Translations under genes and position numbers: made by a program | Assembly: GCA_965215535.1 (NCBI GenBank) | Contig: OZ244063.1 | Span: forward strand, 806,001 to 870,000 | From: Bin94 sp965215535 | Lineage (GTDB): Bacteria; Gemmatimonadota; Gemmatimonadetes; Longimicrobiales; Gaopeijiaceae | Direction of reading: 5' to 3' | DNA: 64,000 nucleotides | In this document: piece by piece, positions 16,501 to 26,166 of the stretch | Layout of the letters: each line of letters starts with the position of its first letter | Numbering within the stretch: position 1 is the first letter of the stretch | Notes under the pieces: generated by a model | Seen by the model: the letters and a program-made list of their open reading frames with translations, nothing else | Databases searched by the model: none | What the model was told of the DNA's origin: nothing

Positions 16501-18286
16501 CGAGGGTGAGGCACACGGTGGTCGGACGCCCATGAATGTCGTGGTAGGGAAGCTCGGTTGCAAAGAGGCTGTCGAAGAGCTGGTGCTTCTCCTCGTCCGA
16601 GAGCTTCTGGCCAGCCCTGATCGCGGCCTTGCAGGCGAAGGTCATGGCCACCCGTTCGTTCTGGTTGCGGGCGGCGCTGGTCAGCTCCGACCCATGCACG
16701 AAGTCGTCGATCATCTCGCGCAGGCAGCGCTCGGCGTCGAACCAGGGGTGCGGACTGGGAACGGTGTGCACATGCAGGCAGTCGCCCTGGCGATCGAAGC
16801 CGAAGCCCAGTTGCATCATCGGTTCGCGCAGCGATTCCATGACCTCGAGCTCGGATTCGGTGAGGTCGATGGCGAAGGGGAAGAGAAGGCGCTGGCCATG
16901 TTCCCGGGCGAGGTCGAAGTCGGCCATGATGCGCTCGAAGAGGATGCGTTCGTGGGCCGCGTGCTGATCGACGATAATGACCCCTTCGCGCGTCTCGGCC
17001 AGGATAAAGCTGTTGTGAATCTGGAGAAGCGCGGGCCGGAGGACTTCCGGATTCATGCCGCCGGCTTCGCTCCCGGCGCGGTCGGGGCGGGAGAGTTCGC
17101 CGCTGTCGCCCGCGATTGCACGGGCGATGGTGCCGGCGACCCCGGTCGGGGGATCGGTCAGGAAGAGCCTGGGCTGGCTGTCGGCGTCATCGGGGCGAAC
17201 GCCATCGGAATTTCCGCTGCCCGTTCCTTCGCGTACGGATTTGCCCTTCCGGTCCGCCGCGACGCCACCCTGCCAGAGCGCCGCCGCCGAATCGCGGCCG
17301 CCGAGCGCCTCGCGCACCGCCTCTTCCACGAAGGATTCAATGGCGCGGGAGTCGCGAAAGCGAACCTCGGCCTTGCCCGGATGCACATTCACATCCACAT
17401 CCGGATGCGGCGTCTGCAAAAAGAGAAAGAGCCAGGGACGCACGCCCTGGGCGATGGTGGTCCGGTAGCCGCGATCGGCCGCCGCAACAAGAGCGGGGTT
17501 GCGAAAGGGACGCCCGTTGATGTGCAGATGCGTGCGGCGAAAGCCCGGACGCGCCAGATCGGGGCGCTGAATGGCGCCGGTGAGCCGCAGGTCGCCCCGC
17601 GCGATCTCCAGATCGACGAACCCATCCTGGCCGGCGTCGCCCCAGATCGCCGCAATCCGCGAGCGGAGCGAGCGGCCGGCAGGAAGGTCAAGCGCCGTGC
17701 GCGCACCCACCTGAAGGATGAAGCGCACATTCAGATGGGCCAGAGCCAGGCTGTGAATCACCTCGGTCGCCGCGCGCGTTTCGGCCTGAACGCTGCGCAG
17801 GAAGCGCGCCCGCACCGGAGTGTTCAGAAAGAGATTGCGAACCTCGATGGTGGTGCCGCGCCGACGAGCGACGTCTTCGATTCCCTGCAGTCGCCCCGCG
17901 AGGACGCGCAGCCGGCTTCCGACCTCTTCACCCTCGGCGGCGGTCTCGATCGTCATGCGCGAGACGGCCGCGATCGAGGGCAGCGCCTCGCCGCGAAAGC
18001 CCAGGGTACCGATCTCGCGGAGATCCTCGGCCTGACGGATCTTGCTGGTGGCATGCCGGTCGAGGCAGCAGAGCGCATCTTCGCGGACCATTCCGGCGCC
18101 ATCGTCCTCGACGCGAATGAGCCCCTTCCCCCCCCTCTCCATGAGGATGCGCACCAGCCTCGCGCCGGCGTCGAGCGCATTCTCCACCAGCTCCTTGACG
18201 ACCGAAGCGGGGTGCTCCACGACCTCGCCCGCCGCAATCTGGTTGGCCACATGGTCGGGAAGAATCCGGATCTGCGGGCGGCGCAT
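16469..18286 (-). CDS. mutL: DNA mismatch repair protein MutL, endonuclease-type
   Basis: A 605-residue GHKL ATPase. The N-terminus has IAAGEVVEHPASVVKELVEN, DDGAGM and TLGFRGEALPSIA. The C-terminal domain carries the metal-binding nuclease motif DQHAAHERILFE (about residue 430) and ACKAAIRAG, so strand nicking is probably done by MutL itself, as in bacteria that lack MutH. The late motif reads DIHGRPT where many homologues have CPHGRPT, so one usual metal-site cysteine is replaced. mutS is not in the window. Confidence 0.95.
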   Translation of the reverse strand: MRRPQIRILPDHVANQIAAGEVVEHPASVVKELVENALDAGARLVRILMERGGKGLIRVEDDGAGMVREDALCCLDRHATSKIRQAEDLREIGTLGFRGEALPSIAAVSRMTIETAAEGEEVGSRLRVLAGRLQGIEDVARRRGTTIEVRNLFLNTPVRARFLRSVQAETRAATEVIHSLALAHLNVRFILQVGARTALDLPAGRSLRSRIAAIWGDAGQDGFVDLEIARGDLRLTGAIQRPDLARPGFRRTHLHINGRPFRNPALVAAADRGYRTTIAQGVRPWLFLFLQTPHPDVDVNVHPGKAEVRFRDSRAIESFVEEAVREALGGRDSAAALWQGGVAADRKGKSVREGTGSGNSDGVRPDDADSQPRLFLTDPPTGVAGTIARAIAGDSGELSRPDRAGSEAGGMNPEVLRPALLQIHNSFILAETREGVIIVDQHAAHERILFERIMADFDLAREHGQRLLFPFAIDLTESELEVMESLREPMMQLGFGFDRQGDCLHVHTVPSPHPWFDAERCLREMIDDFVHGSELTSAARNQNERVAMTFACKAAIRAGQKLSDEEKHQLFDSLFATELPYHDIHGRPTTVCLTLDALRRSFGRT

Positions 18287-18379
18287 GAGGGATTAGCAGC
18301 CTGGGAAGGGTGTCGGGCGCGCGCCGGGGGCGGCGATGCGCCGGGATGACAGGGAGCGGATCCTCTTCATGGGCTGTGC

Positions 18380-19162
18380 CTACGACCGGTGGCCGGATTC
18401 CGGGAGCCCGAAGAAGCGCATGGTGTTGCGCCAACTGTCGCGGGCCACCTCCTCGACCGATTCACCCCGCTGCGCGGCCAGCTCCTCGGCGATCGGAACC
18501 AGCCAGGCGGGCTCGTTGCGACGGCCGCGCCTGGGCACGGGGGCGAGATAGGGCGCATCGGTTTCGATCATGTAGCGGTCGGCGCGCACCCTGCGGACCA
18601 GCTCGGGGTCGAAGCCGCGGAAGGTGACGATTCCGGTAAAGGAGAGATACCAATCAGCCTCCAGCGCCGTCTCGAGAAGCCAGAGGGGTCCGGTGAAGCA
18701 GTGCAGAACGCCGCGCACCCGTCCGGCGCAGTCGTCGATGACGGCGGCGGTGTCGCGGGCGGCCTTGCGCGAATGCACGATCAGGGGGAGGCCGAGCTCG
18801 GCGGCCAGCTCGGCGTGGCGCATGAAGCTGCGGCGCTGAATTGCGGCGTGCGCATTCCCGTAGTGGTAGTCGAGCCCGGTCTCGCCGATGGCGACGCATT
18901 CCGGAGCTGCGGCCACCTCGCGAATCGGCTCCAGATCGGGCACCTGCGCGGCCGAACCGACCGCATGCGGATGCACCCCAGCCGAACACCAGAGGTCGTT
19001 GCGGCAACTGGCAAGCTTCAGCGCACTGCGGGAATCCTCTGCATCGGAGGCGACCGAGATCATGCAGCGCACCGAGGCGGCGCCTGCGCGCGCGAAGACT
19101 GCGTCGCCATCGGCGGCGAAGGCGGGATCGGTGAGGTGGCAGTGCGAATCGGCAAGTCTCAA
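18380..19162 (-). CDS. tatD: TatD family metal-dependent hydrolase
   Basis: A 260-residue TIM-barrel DNase/hydrolase. Metal ligands appear in order: DSHCHL at the N-terminus, GVHPHA, GETGLDYHY, VHSRKA, LHCFTG, and TDAPYLAP near the end. Members act as 3'-exonucleases or deacylases. It overlaps the secF stop by four bases (19159-19162), so it is probably translated together with secDF. Confidence 0.94.
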   Translation of the reverse strand: MRLADSHCHLTDPAFAADGDAVFARAGAASVRCMISVASDAEDSRSALKLASCRNDLWCSAGVHPHAVGSAAQVPDLEPIREVAAAPECVAIGETGLDYHYGNAHAAIQRRSFMRHAELAAELGLPLIVHSRKAARDTAAVIDDCAGRVRGVLHCFTGPLWLLETALEADWYLSFTGIVTFRGFDPELVRRVRADRYMIETDAPYLAPVPRRGRRNEPAWLVPIAEELAAQRGESVEEVARDSWRNTMRFFGLPESGHRS

Positions 19163-20124
19163 ACTGCGGCCATCCTCCGGCTCCGGGCCTTCTTTTCGGA
19201 ATCGCGGGAGTCTCCGGTTCCGAAGCGCTTCTGGATTTCGAGGAGCGCGGGCGCGGCGATGAAGATCGAGGAGTAGGTTCCGATCAGGACGCCGAGGATC
19301 AGCACGAAGGTGAAGTCGCGAATCACGGCGCCGCCCAGCACCAGGAGCGCCAGGAGAACGCCCAGCGTCGTGCCCGAGGTGAGAACCGTGCGCGGCAGCG
19401 TTTCATTGATTGAGCGATTGACCAGCCGGTAGGGGTCTTCGCGGCGGCCCCCCCGCGCATTCAAATTCTCGCGGATGCGGTCGAAGACGACGATCGTGTC
19501 ATTCAGCGAATACCCGAGGATGGTGAGAATCGCCGCCACTGTGGGGAGGGAGATCTCGACCCGAAAGAGCGCAAGCAGTCCGAGGACGACCATGACATCG
19601 TGAATGGTGGCAATGACCGAAGCGATTCCGAAGCGCATCTCGAAGCGGAAGGCGATGTAGAGAAGGGTCAGAAGCAGCGAAAAGAGGATGGCCAGCGCCG
19701 CCTTTCCCTGGAGCTCCTCGCCGATCTTGGGTCCGACCAGCTCCTGGCGAACCACCTCGAAGGCGCCGCTTCCGAAGGCCGCCTCAAGCTGGGCCGCGAT
19801 TCCGGCCGCCACCTCGTCCACCTGCATCTCTTCCTGGACGGGCGCGCGGACCACGAACTCGTTTTCCTCGCCGAAGCGGGTGATCGGAGGCGCCTGCGCC
19901 CCACCCAGGGCGTCGCGCAGCTCGGTTGCGGCCGCAGCCTCGTTGAAGCGGACCTGGATGAGCGCGCCACCGGTGAAATCCACCCCGAAATTCTGCCACG
20001 ATCCGAGGGTGACCAGATTGAAGACCATCGCCCCGACGCCGACCGCCAGAACCAGGGCGGAGACCACGTACGCCTTGCGGCGCATATTGATGAAGCGGTA
20101 TTTCGCTCCGTGAAAAAGCCACAT
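19159..20124 (-). CDS. secF: Protein translocase subunit SecF
   Basis: A 321-residue inner-membrane protein. Six membrane segments flank a periplasmic domain. The first segment is followed by NFGVDFTGGALIQVRF, and the membrane core contains IGYSLNDTIVVFDRIREN. With SecD it uses the proton gradient to pull exported proteins across the membrane. I chose ATG 20124; a TTG six bases earlier is less likely. It lies 43 bases after secD. Confidence 0.96.
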   Translation of the reverse strand: MWLFHGAKYRFINMRRKAYVVSALVLAVGVGAMVFNLVTLGSWQNFGVDFTGGALIQVRFNEAAAATELRDALGGAQAPPITRFGEENEFVVRAPVQEEMQVDEVAAGIAAQLEAAFGSGAFEVVRQELVGPKIGEELQGKAALAILFSLLLTLLYIAFRFEMRFGIASVIATIHDVMVVLGLLALFRVEISLPTVAAILTILGYSLNDTIVVFDRIRENLNARGGRREDPYRLVNRSINETLPRTVLTSGTTLGVLLALLVLGGAVIRDFTFVLILGVLIGTYSSIFIAAPALLEIQKRFGTGDSRDSEKKARSRRMAAV

Positions 20125-20167
20125 GGCCAACGATTCTCCCTGCCGGTTGCGGGCGTCCTGAGACCCC

Positions 20168-21835
20168 CTAGATGCTGATCGGGTCCGAACCCCGCTTCCT
20201 CGTCAGATAGAGGAGGAAGAGCGTCCGCGTGACATAGAGGGCCGAAAAGAAGGACGCCACGATCCCGATGCAGAGCGTGACCGCGAATCCGCGCACCGGA
20301 CCCGTTCCGAACTGAAAGAGGATCAGGCCGGTGATGAGGGTTGTGATATTGGCGTCGACGATCGCCGACACCGCATTGCCGAAGCCCTCCTCGACGGCCG
20401 TGCGCGGGGCCCGTTTTCGCTCCAGCTCCTCGCGCACGCGCTCGAAGATCAGAACGTTGGCGTCGACCGCCATTCCGATCGAGAGGATCAGACCCGCGAT
20501 GCCGGGCAGGGTGAGGGTGGCGTTCAGCGCCGAGAGTCCGCCCAGGACCAGCATGAGGTAGAAGGCGAGAGCCACGACCGCAAGCAGTCCCGCCACGCGG
20601 TAGTAGACAAGCATGATGAGGATGACCGCCACCACGCCGACGATCCCCGCAATCTGTCCCTGTTCAACCGAATCGGCCCCGAGCGAGGGTCCCACCGTCC
20701 GCTCTTCCATGATCGCCAGCGGCGCCGGCAGCGCACCGGCTCGCAGCACGAGCGCCAGATCGGTGGCCTCCGAGAAGTCCGAGGCACCCAGATCGATCGT
20801 TCCGCGCGCGCCGATGCGGTCGCGGACCACCGGTGCGCTCACGACCTCGTTGTCGAGAACGATCGCGATCCGGTTTCCGATATTGGCTGCGGTGAGGCGC
20901 TGAAAGTCGCGGCCGCCCCGCCGGTTCAGCTCGAAGAGCACCTGGGGCTGATTGAACTGCTGATCGCGGTTGGCGCTCGCATCCTCGAGCTGATCGCCGG
21001 TCAGGAAGGGATCTTCCTCGAGAACGTAGAGTTCGCGGTAGAAGCGGCCCGCGCGCGGGATCGAATCCCACCCCCACTGCAGGCTGACGCCGCGGGGAAG
21101 CGCCCGCTGGAAATCCGGCAGCGCCATGAACTGCTCGGCCGCCTCGACGTCGGTGGCGTCCACCAGATAGGTGCCCACATCGCCGGTGTTGAGAAGGTTG
21201 GTAAAGGGACGCAGATCGAGTTCGGCTTCCTCCTCTTCGACCCCGGCCGCCTCTTCGTCGCTGCCGGTCCCGGTGGCGGAGTCGGCCATGGCGTCTGCCA
21301 TTTCGGTCGTGGCGCTGTCGATCGCCGTCGCGCTGTCGGAACTTCCGAAGAGAAGGCTTTCGATCGACGAATTCGGGCTGGCGGTCGTGGCCCGCCCCAT
21401 TGCGCGCAGACCCTCGGCTCCGATCGCCACCACCACCGCCCGGTCGAGACGCTCCAGCGCCTGATCAACCTCGGTGGTCGGCAGAACCAGCTTCCATTCG
21501 AGATAGGCCTGCTGGTTGATGATCTCCTTGGCCCGGGATTCGTCGTCCACGCCGGCAAGCTCCACGATGATCCGGTCCGATCCGACCTTCTGGATCAGCG
21601 GCTCCTCGACCCCGAACTCGTCCACGCGCGTGCGGATGATGCGCTCGGCCCGGTCGATCGCGTCGGCGCGTCTCTCGGGGGTGAGCGTTCCCTCAGGGTC
21701 GTCGATCTCGAGCACGAGGTGAATTCCCCCCTGCAGATCGAGTCCCAGCTTGAGCCCCCGGGTTGTGAAGTACCAGGCGGAGATCCCGAGCGCCGCCAGA
21801 ATCACGATCAGTCGCACCCGAAATGACTTCAGCAT
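20168..21835 (-). CDS. secD: Protein translocase subunit SecD
   Basis: About 555 residues. The first membrane helix is followed by GLDLQGGIHLVLEI. The periplasmic P1 domain comes next, and the C-terminal membrane core has AGLILSIGMAVDANVLIFERVREEL. A Ser/Thr- and acid-rich stretch of roughly 60 residues (SNSA-type sequence through DEEAAGVEEEEAELDL) is inserted in P1 and is not part of the usual fold. The start at ATG 21835 places the first helix at the N-terminus. yajC is not adjacent; the 172 bases upstream hold no gene that I can see. Confidence 0.95.
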   Translation of the reverse strand: MLKSFRVRLIVILAALGISAWYFTTRGLKLGLDLQGGIHLVLEIDDPEGTLTPERRADAIDRAERIIRTRVDEFGVEEPLIQKVGSDRIIVELAGVDDESRAKEIINQQAYLEWKLVLPTTEVDQALERLDRAVVVAIGAEGLRAMGRATTASPNSSIESLLFGSSDSATAIDSATTEMADAMADSATGTGSDEEAAGVEEEEAELDLRPFTNLLNTGDVGTYLVDATDVEAAEQFMALPDFQRALPRGVSLQWGWDSIPRAGRFYRELYVLEEDPFLTGDQLEDASANRDQQFNQPQVLFELNRRGGRDFQRLTAANIGNRIAIVLDNEVVSAPVVRDRIGARGTIDLGASDFSEATDLALVLRAGALPAPLAIMEERTVGPSLGADSVEQGQIAGIVGVVAVILIMLVYYRVAGLLAVVALAFYLMLVLGGLSALNATLTLPGIAGLILSIGMAVDANVLIFERVREELERKRAPRTAVEEGFGNAVSAIVDANITTLITGLILFQFGTGPVRGFAVTLCIGIVASFFSALYVTRTLFLLYLTRKRGSDPISI

Positions 21836-22007
21836 ATTGCGTCCTGTATTCCTCTGTTCAGTGTCGCCGCTTCGCACGCCTCTGCCCCGCCTGGCAGCCC
21901 GTGGAGGGGAGCCGCCGGAGATCGCGAACGATCGGAAAGGTCGCGCGGGCCGGGCGGAGTGTCAATTGGCGACAGGCCGGATCCCGGAAAAGCCGGGGCC
22001 TTCCGGG

Positions 22008-23477
22008 CTATCCGCCTGCGCGCGTCCAGGTCTCGAAGAAGCCGTCGCCGCTCTCGCGAATGCCGGCGCCGAAGAGGCGGCCGGAAAGCACGAGGCTTCC
22101 CCGCATCTGATGGAAGCGGGCATCGGGTTCGTCGGGCGAAACCGGAATCTGCGTGGTGCGGGCGTGGCCCACGGTGACGCGCAGCGCCAGGGAATCGGCT
22201 CCATTTTCGGCGTGAATCGAGATCGACTCGGGAATCCCCTGCCCCGGCTCACCCGGCCATCGGGTGACAAGTTCGCGGATCGAAAAGACGCCCGCAAAGC
22301 CGTGCGCGTCGGTCAGATAGAGGAAGCGGCCACCCGCTCCGCCGCCGCTCTGCTCGACCCCGCCGTAGAGAACCGCGTAGTCTCCTGCCTGCGCCTGTCC
22401 CCAATCCCAGACAACCCTGGACCATGTGCCCCAGTTGTGATCGTGGTAGGCGCGCGCATCCTCGATGTCTTCGCAGCGCGACCCCTCGCAGATCCGGCCG
22501 CTGGCCCGGGCGTCGAGGAGCGGAACGGTGTAGCCCGAGACGAAGTCGCTGTTGCCGATATCGACCGGCGGCAGATAGCGGCGCTTCCGCTCGGCGATGG
22601 AGAGCTCCAGGGTGAGGGAATCGCCCCGGACCGGGCTTCCGGGTGGGCTCTCGGGGGGAATGCGGGCCTGCAGGGTGTAGGATCCGTCGGATTCGAGGGA
22701 GACGCTGGACAGGCCGATGACCAGGTCGGGATCTCCCTCGACAAAGACGACCTCTGCAGCGGGAACCGTCGTTGCATAAATCCTCTCGGGCCCGGGGGCG
22801 GGGGCGACCCGGGTGGCCAGCATGCGACCCTCCCAGCGCCCGTCGGGAAGGTCGCCGGCGATCATGTAGGTCAGGTAGAGCCAGCCCGAATCGGGGAGCA
22901 GAACGTTGAAGTAGTGCCACTCCGCCCAGGTGGTGTCGCGGGCGGCCGCGCCCCGGGGAAGGTGCAGACCGTCGATGGAGCGGTAGAGTTCGGCTGCCGT
23001 GGGATTCTGCCAGCGCCGGTCGGCCGGAAGATCGTTCCAGCGACCCGCCACCAGGGTGGGGGCGGCGCCGAGAGCGGCAGCCGGATCCGGGAGGGTGGCG
23101 CCGGCCGAGATCGGAACCGGGCCGGTCCCGGTCTCAATGTAGAGGAGCTCGTCGTCGATCCAGGGGGCGGCCGTGGCGATGCGGTCGGAGAAGCGGCTGC
23201 CGGCCAGAACCTCGCGGTAGAGGAGGGGGGCCTGATCGATGGAGAAGTACATTGAGCTTGCGCCGCCGGTGCGGAGCGTCTCCAGATCGATCCCCCGGGG
23301 CAGCACAATCAGATCGCCGCCCCCCAGAAGGCTGCGGTCGCGCGCCTGATCGACCATGGCCTGGCCCACCGAGAGAAGGACGATCGTGACCCCGACGCCG
23401 AGCGCGTAGCCGCCGAGGAGGAGCGCGCTGCGCCCGGATCGTTGCCGAAACGACGCCCACACGAGGCGAACGATCAT
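22008..23477 (-). CDS. AttH-like lipocalin-fold protein with an FtsX-like membrane N-terminus
   Basis: A 489-residue protein in two parts. Residues 1-60 resemble the start of an FtsX/MacB permease: a basic n-region, one hydrophobic helix and GGGDLIVLPRGIDLE. The remainder resembles AttH / hydroxyneurosporene-synthase-like twin-lipocalin proteins, including the hallmark AYHDHNWGTW near residue 360. AttH proteins are encoded with ABC transporter genes (AttEFGH) and probably handle a lipophilic cargo on the outer face. Its ATG overlaps the ATPase stop (ATGA) and it closes the operon. The cargo is unknown. The joined N-terminal anchor is unusual for AttH, in my judgement. Confidence 0.75.
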   Translation of the reverse strand: MIVRLVWASFRQRSGRSALLLGGYALGVGVTIVLLSVGQAMVDQARDRSLLGGGDLIVLPRGIDLETLRTGGASSMYFSIDQAPLLYREVLAGSRFSDRIATAAPWIDDELLYIETGTGPVPISAGATLPDPAAALGAAPTLVAGRWNDLPADRRWQNPTAAELYRSIDGLHLPRGAAARDTTWAEWHYFNVLLPDSGWLYLTYMIAGDLPDGRWEGRMLATRVAPAPGPERIYATTVPAAEVVFVEGDPDLVIGLSSVSLESDGSYTLQARIPPESPPGSPVRGDSLTLELSIAERKRRYLPPVDIGNSDFVSGYTVPLLDARASGRICEGSRCEDIEDARAYHDHNWGTWSRVVWDWGQAQAGDYAVLYGGVEQSGGGAGGRFLYLTDAHGFAGVFSIRELVTRWPGEPGQGIPESISIHAENGADSLALRVTVGHARTTQIPVSPDEPDARFHQMRGSLVLSGRLFGAGIRESGDGFFETWTRAGG

Positions 23478-24148
23478 GAAACGACCCGGCCATCCAGAAT
23501 TGCGAGGCTGCGCCCTGCCCCGGCCGCCAGCTCGGGATCGTGGGTGGCGACAACCAGGGTGGTTCCCTCGGCATTCAGCGACTGAAAGAGAGCGAGCACC
23601 CCCTGCGAAGTGCCGCGATCCAGCTCGCCGGTGGGCTCGTCGGCCAGGATCAGCGCAGGACGGTTGGCCAGGGCGCGGGCGATCGCCACGCGCTGACACT
23701 GACCGCCGGAGAGTTCGCCCGGACGATGGCTCAATCTGTCGGCAAGACCGACCCGTTCCAGCACCTCGGTGGCCCTCTGCCGGCGGGCTTTGCGCGGGAT
23801 GCGGGCCGCGGCCAGGGGAAGCTCGACATTTTCGAGCGCGGTGAGCATGGGCAGAAGGTGGAATCTCTGGAATACGAGTCCGACCTCCTTGAGGCGCAGG
23901 GCGGCGCGACCCTCGACCGACATGCGGGACAGATTGCGGCCCAGGAAGACCACATCGCCCGAGGTTGGGGTATCGACCCCGCCCAGAAGGTGCAGCAGGG
24001 TGGATTTTCCGGAGCCGCTGGGGCCGGTGACGGCAACGAAATCGCCCCGGGGAATGGAGATCGAGACGCCGCGCAGGGCGCGAACCCGCGAACGGCCCCT
24101 GTCGTAATCGAGCGTCAGGTCGCGGGCCGAGACGACAATCCCGCTCAT
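23474..24148 (-). CDS. ABC transporter ATP-binding protein, LolD/MacB/AttE type
   Basis: A 224-residue ATPase with Walker A GPSGSGKSTLL, signature LSGGQCQRVAIARA, Walker B LILADEPTGELD and the H-loop THDPE. This subfamily powers FtsX-fold permeases that do not transport through a classical pore but extrude lipids, lipoproteins or hydrophobic compounds. The ATG overlaps the permease stop (ATGA), and the AttH-like gene overlaps its own stop. It works with the two permease frames upstream. Confidence 0.9.
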   Translation of the reverse strand: MSGIVVSARDLTLDYDRGRSRVRALRGVSISIPRGDFVAVTGPSGSGKSTLLHLLGGVDTPTSGDVVFLGRNLSRMSVEGRAALRLKEVGLVFQRFHLLPMLTALENVELPLAAARIPRKARRQRATEVLERVGLADRLSHRPGELSGGQCQRVAIARALANRPALILADEPTGELDRGTSQGVLALFQSLNAEGTTLVVATHDPELAAGAGRSLAILDGRVVS

Positions 24149-25323
24149 GGAGCCTCTCTGTGCAAGATGGACGCCACCTCGAGGCGGGTCGCATGGAGAG
24201 CCGGAAGCAGGCCCGCGACCGTTCCGGCGACCAGGAGCAGTATGAAGGCGGTGACCAGGCTGTCGGCGGTCACCACAAAGAAGCGCACTGCCACCGGCAA
24301 CCCGGGAAAATCGGAGAGGATCGATTCCAGATAGCCCGCCACCGCCACCGAAAGCGCAATGCCGATGCCCCCGCCGATGACGCAGAGCGCCACGCTCTCG
24401 GCAACAAATCCCCCCACGATACGGCGCCGCGAGACGCCAATGGCGCCAAGCGCGGCAATCAGCCCCAGGCGTTCGCTGACCGAGACGGCGGTGAGGGTGC
24501 CCACGAGAAGGGTGGCGACGAAAAGGCTGACGGTGGCCAGAACCAGCGCCGTCTGGCGAAAGTAGGAGAGGCGTGCGTCGATGCGCTCCGAGATTCCTGC
24601 CAGGGTGACCACGTCGGCGCGGTCGATCCGCTCCAGGATCGCGGCTCGCGCCGAATCGGGATCCACCCTCTCGTCCAGGCGGATCATGGCAAAGGAGATC
24701 CGGTCCTCCTGCGAAGAGAGAGCCTGCAGATCGTTCAGAGGCACGACGACCTGAAGATCGCCGCGCGAGGCAATGGCAAACTCGCCCACCCCGGAAACCC
24801 GGGCCGGAGCGCTGAGTCCCCACGCACCGGTTGCGCCTGCAGGACGAAGCTGCACCGCGCTTCCCGGCGCCAGTCCCAGAGAATCGCCCAGCTCGGGGTC
24901 GATGAGGAGCTCGCCCGGGCGGGGAGTGCGGCCCTCGGTGAGCCGATAGAGACTCCGGTCGTCGGGATCCATGCCGAGCGCCAGCGCCTCGACGGACCGC
25001 TCCGAACCCTCGGCCGGCCGCACCGTGATGGAGGCCGCGAGGACGGGCGCGACCCGATCGATTCCCGCTACGCTCTCGACGCTGTCGCGCAGGGTGGCGA
25101 AGCCGGCGATCGTTGCCTCGGTGTCGAAGGGAAGGGTGCCCGGCGGGGTGAGGCGGAGCTCGTAGCTGCGCGATTCGAGCAGGTCGCTGAAGCTCTGCGT
25201 GATTCCGCGGCCCAGCATGAGCATGTCGGCAAGCATGGCCGTGGTGACCGCGACCCCGGCCAGGGTGAGGAGGGAGCGGAGCCGACGCGTGCGGAATTCG
25301 CGGATGGAGTTGAGTGCGAGCAT
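24145..25323 (-). CDS. FtsX-family ABC transporter permease
   Basis: A 392-residue permease with the four-helix FtsX/LolC layout. One helix lies near the N-terminus (LLTLAGVAVTTAMLADMLM). A periplasmic domain of about 230 residues follows, then three C-terminal helices containing SERLGLIAALGAIGVSRRRI. It overlaps the ATPase gene by four bases. It should form a heterodimeric exporter with the neighbouring upstream permease, which is damaged. Confidence 0.9.
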   Translation of the reverse strand: MLALNSIREFRTRRLRSLLTLAGVAVTTAMLADMLMLGRGITQSFSDLLESRSYELRLTPPGTLPFDTEATIAGFATLRDSVESVAGIDRVAPVLAASITVRPAEGSERSVEALALGMDPDDRSLYRLTEGRTPRPGELLIDPELGDSLGLAPGSAVQLRPAGATGAWGLSAPARVSGVGEFAIASRGDLQVVVPLNDLQALSSQEDRISFAMIRLDERVDPDSARAAILERIDRADVVTLAGISERIDARLSYFRQTALVLATVSLFVATLLVGTLTAVSVSERLGLIAALGAIGVSRRRIVGGFVAESVALCVIGGGIGIALSVAVAGYLESILSDFPGLPVAVRFFVVTADSLVTAFILLLVAGTVAGLLPALHATRLEVASILHREAP

Positions 25324-25335
25324 GATTGAGGGCGG

Positions 25336-26166
25336 CTATCGTCTCATCTCTTCGAGGGGATCGGTGGCCAGGAGCCGGAGAGCCGCGAAGACGCCGGCCG
25401 CCATTCCCAGAATCACCGCCAGCGCCAGCGCCTCGGCCACGACGGTGGCCGTCACCTGCGAAAAGATCAGGGTGGTGTCGTAGTAACGCTGGTAGTAGGC
25501 GTTGACCACTACAGAGGTCGCGAGTCCGAAGCCGAACCCGACAACACCGCCCAGAGTGGAGAGGAGCGCGGCCTCGGCCACCGTCCAGCCGAAGAGGAGG
25601 CGCCGCGGAATTCCGGTCAGGCGCGCTGCGGCGATCGGCATGCGCCGTTCCTGAATTTTCAGAACCATGATGCAGGCCAGGAAGACGCCCCCGGCAATGA
25701 GGGTGATCGCCGCGATTGCGGTGTGAAAGCGGTTGACGACGCGAAAGGTCGTGGACGATTGCTCGGCCACCTCGCTGACCCGGAGGACCCGGGCGCCGGG
25801 CAGGAGTGGCTCGAGGGCGGCGGCAAGGGCATCGAGATCGGTGCCGGGCCGGGCCTGCAGGGTGAAGTAATCGACCTCGTTGCGGCGATCGGTCAGCGCC
25901 TGGAGCTGCGGCAGGTGAAAGAGCAGCCGCGGCCGGGTGGCGTTGATGGACGCAGGATCGGGGGGAGGCTCGAAGATGCCGGCAACCACTGCCGGACAGG
26001 GGTCGGATTCGACCGTGGCGCGTATGGAGAGGGCGGACCCGACGGTCAGGTGGGCAGCATCGGCATAGGGACGCTCGACGAGCACCTCGAGGGCGGGGGG
26101 GCACTCCTGGGCGGCCGCCGGTAGAGGCAGCGGGAGCAGGACCAGGGCTGCGAGGATGCAGAGCCG
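25336..26166 (-). CDS. FtsX-family permease, 5' end removed at the CRISPR trailer
   Basis: The frame encodes the last three FtsX helices (FHTAIAAITLIAGGVFLACIM onward, with RRMPIAAARLTGIPRRLLFG) and part of a periplasmic domain. Read upstream, it continues with a signal-like segment (RLCILAALVLLPLPLP, then AAAQE) that runs straight into the terminal CRISPR repeat. An in-frame TAG at 26172-26170 lies inside that repeat. No ATG, GTG or TTG occurs between that stop and a GTG at 26085, which lies after the hydrophobic segment. The start and any true N-terminus are therefore gone. A shortened product from 26085 would lack the first helix, so this is probably a pseudogene. Confidence 0.75.
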   Translation of the reverse strand, partial: RLCILAALVLLPLPLPAAAQECPPALEVLVERPYADAAHLTVGSALSIRATVESDPCPAVVAGIFEPPPDPASINATRPRLLFHLPQLQALTDRRNEVDYFTLQARPGTDLDALAAALEPLLPGARVLRVSEVAEQSSTTFRVVNRFHTAIAAITLIAGGVFLACIMVLKIQERRMPIAAARLTGIPRRLLFGWTVAEAALLSTLGGVVGFGFGLATSVVVNAYYQRYYDTTLIFSQVTATVVAEALALAVILGMAAGVFAALRLLATDPLEEMRR

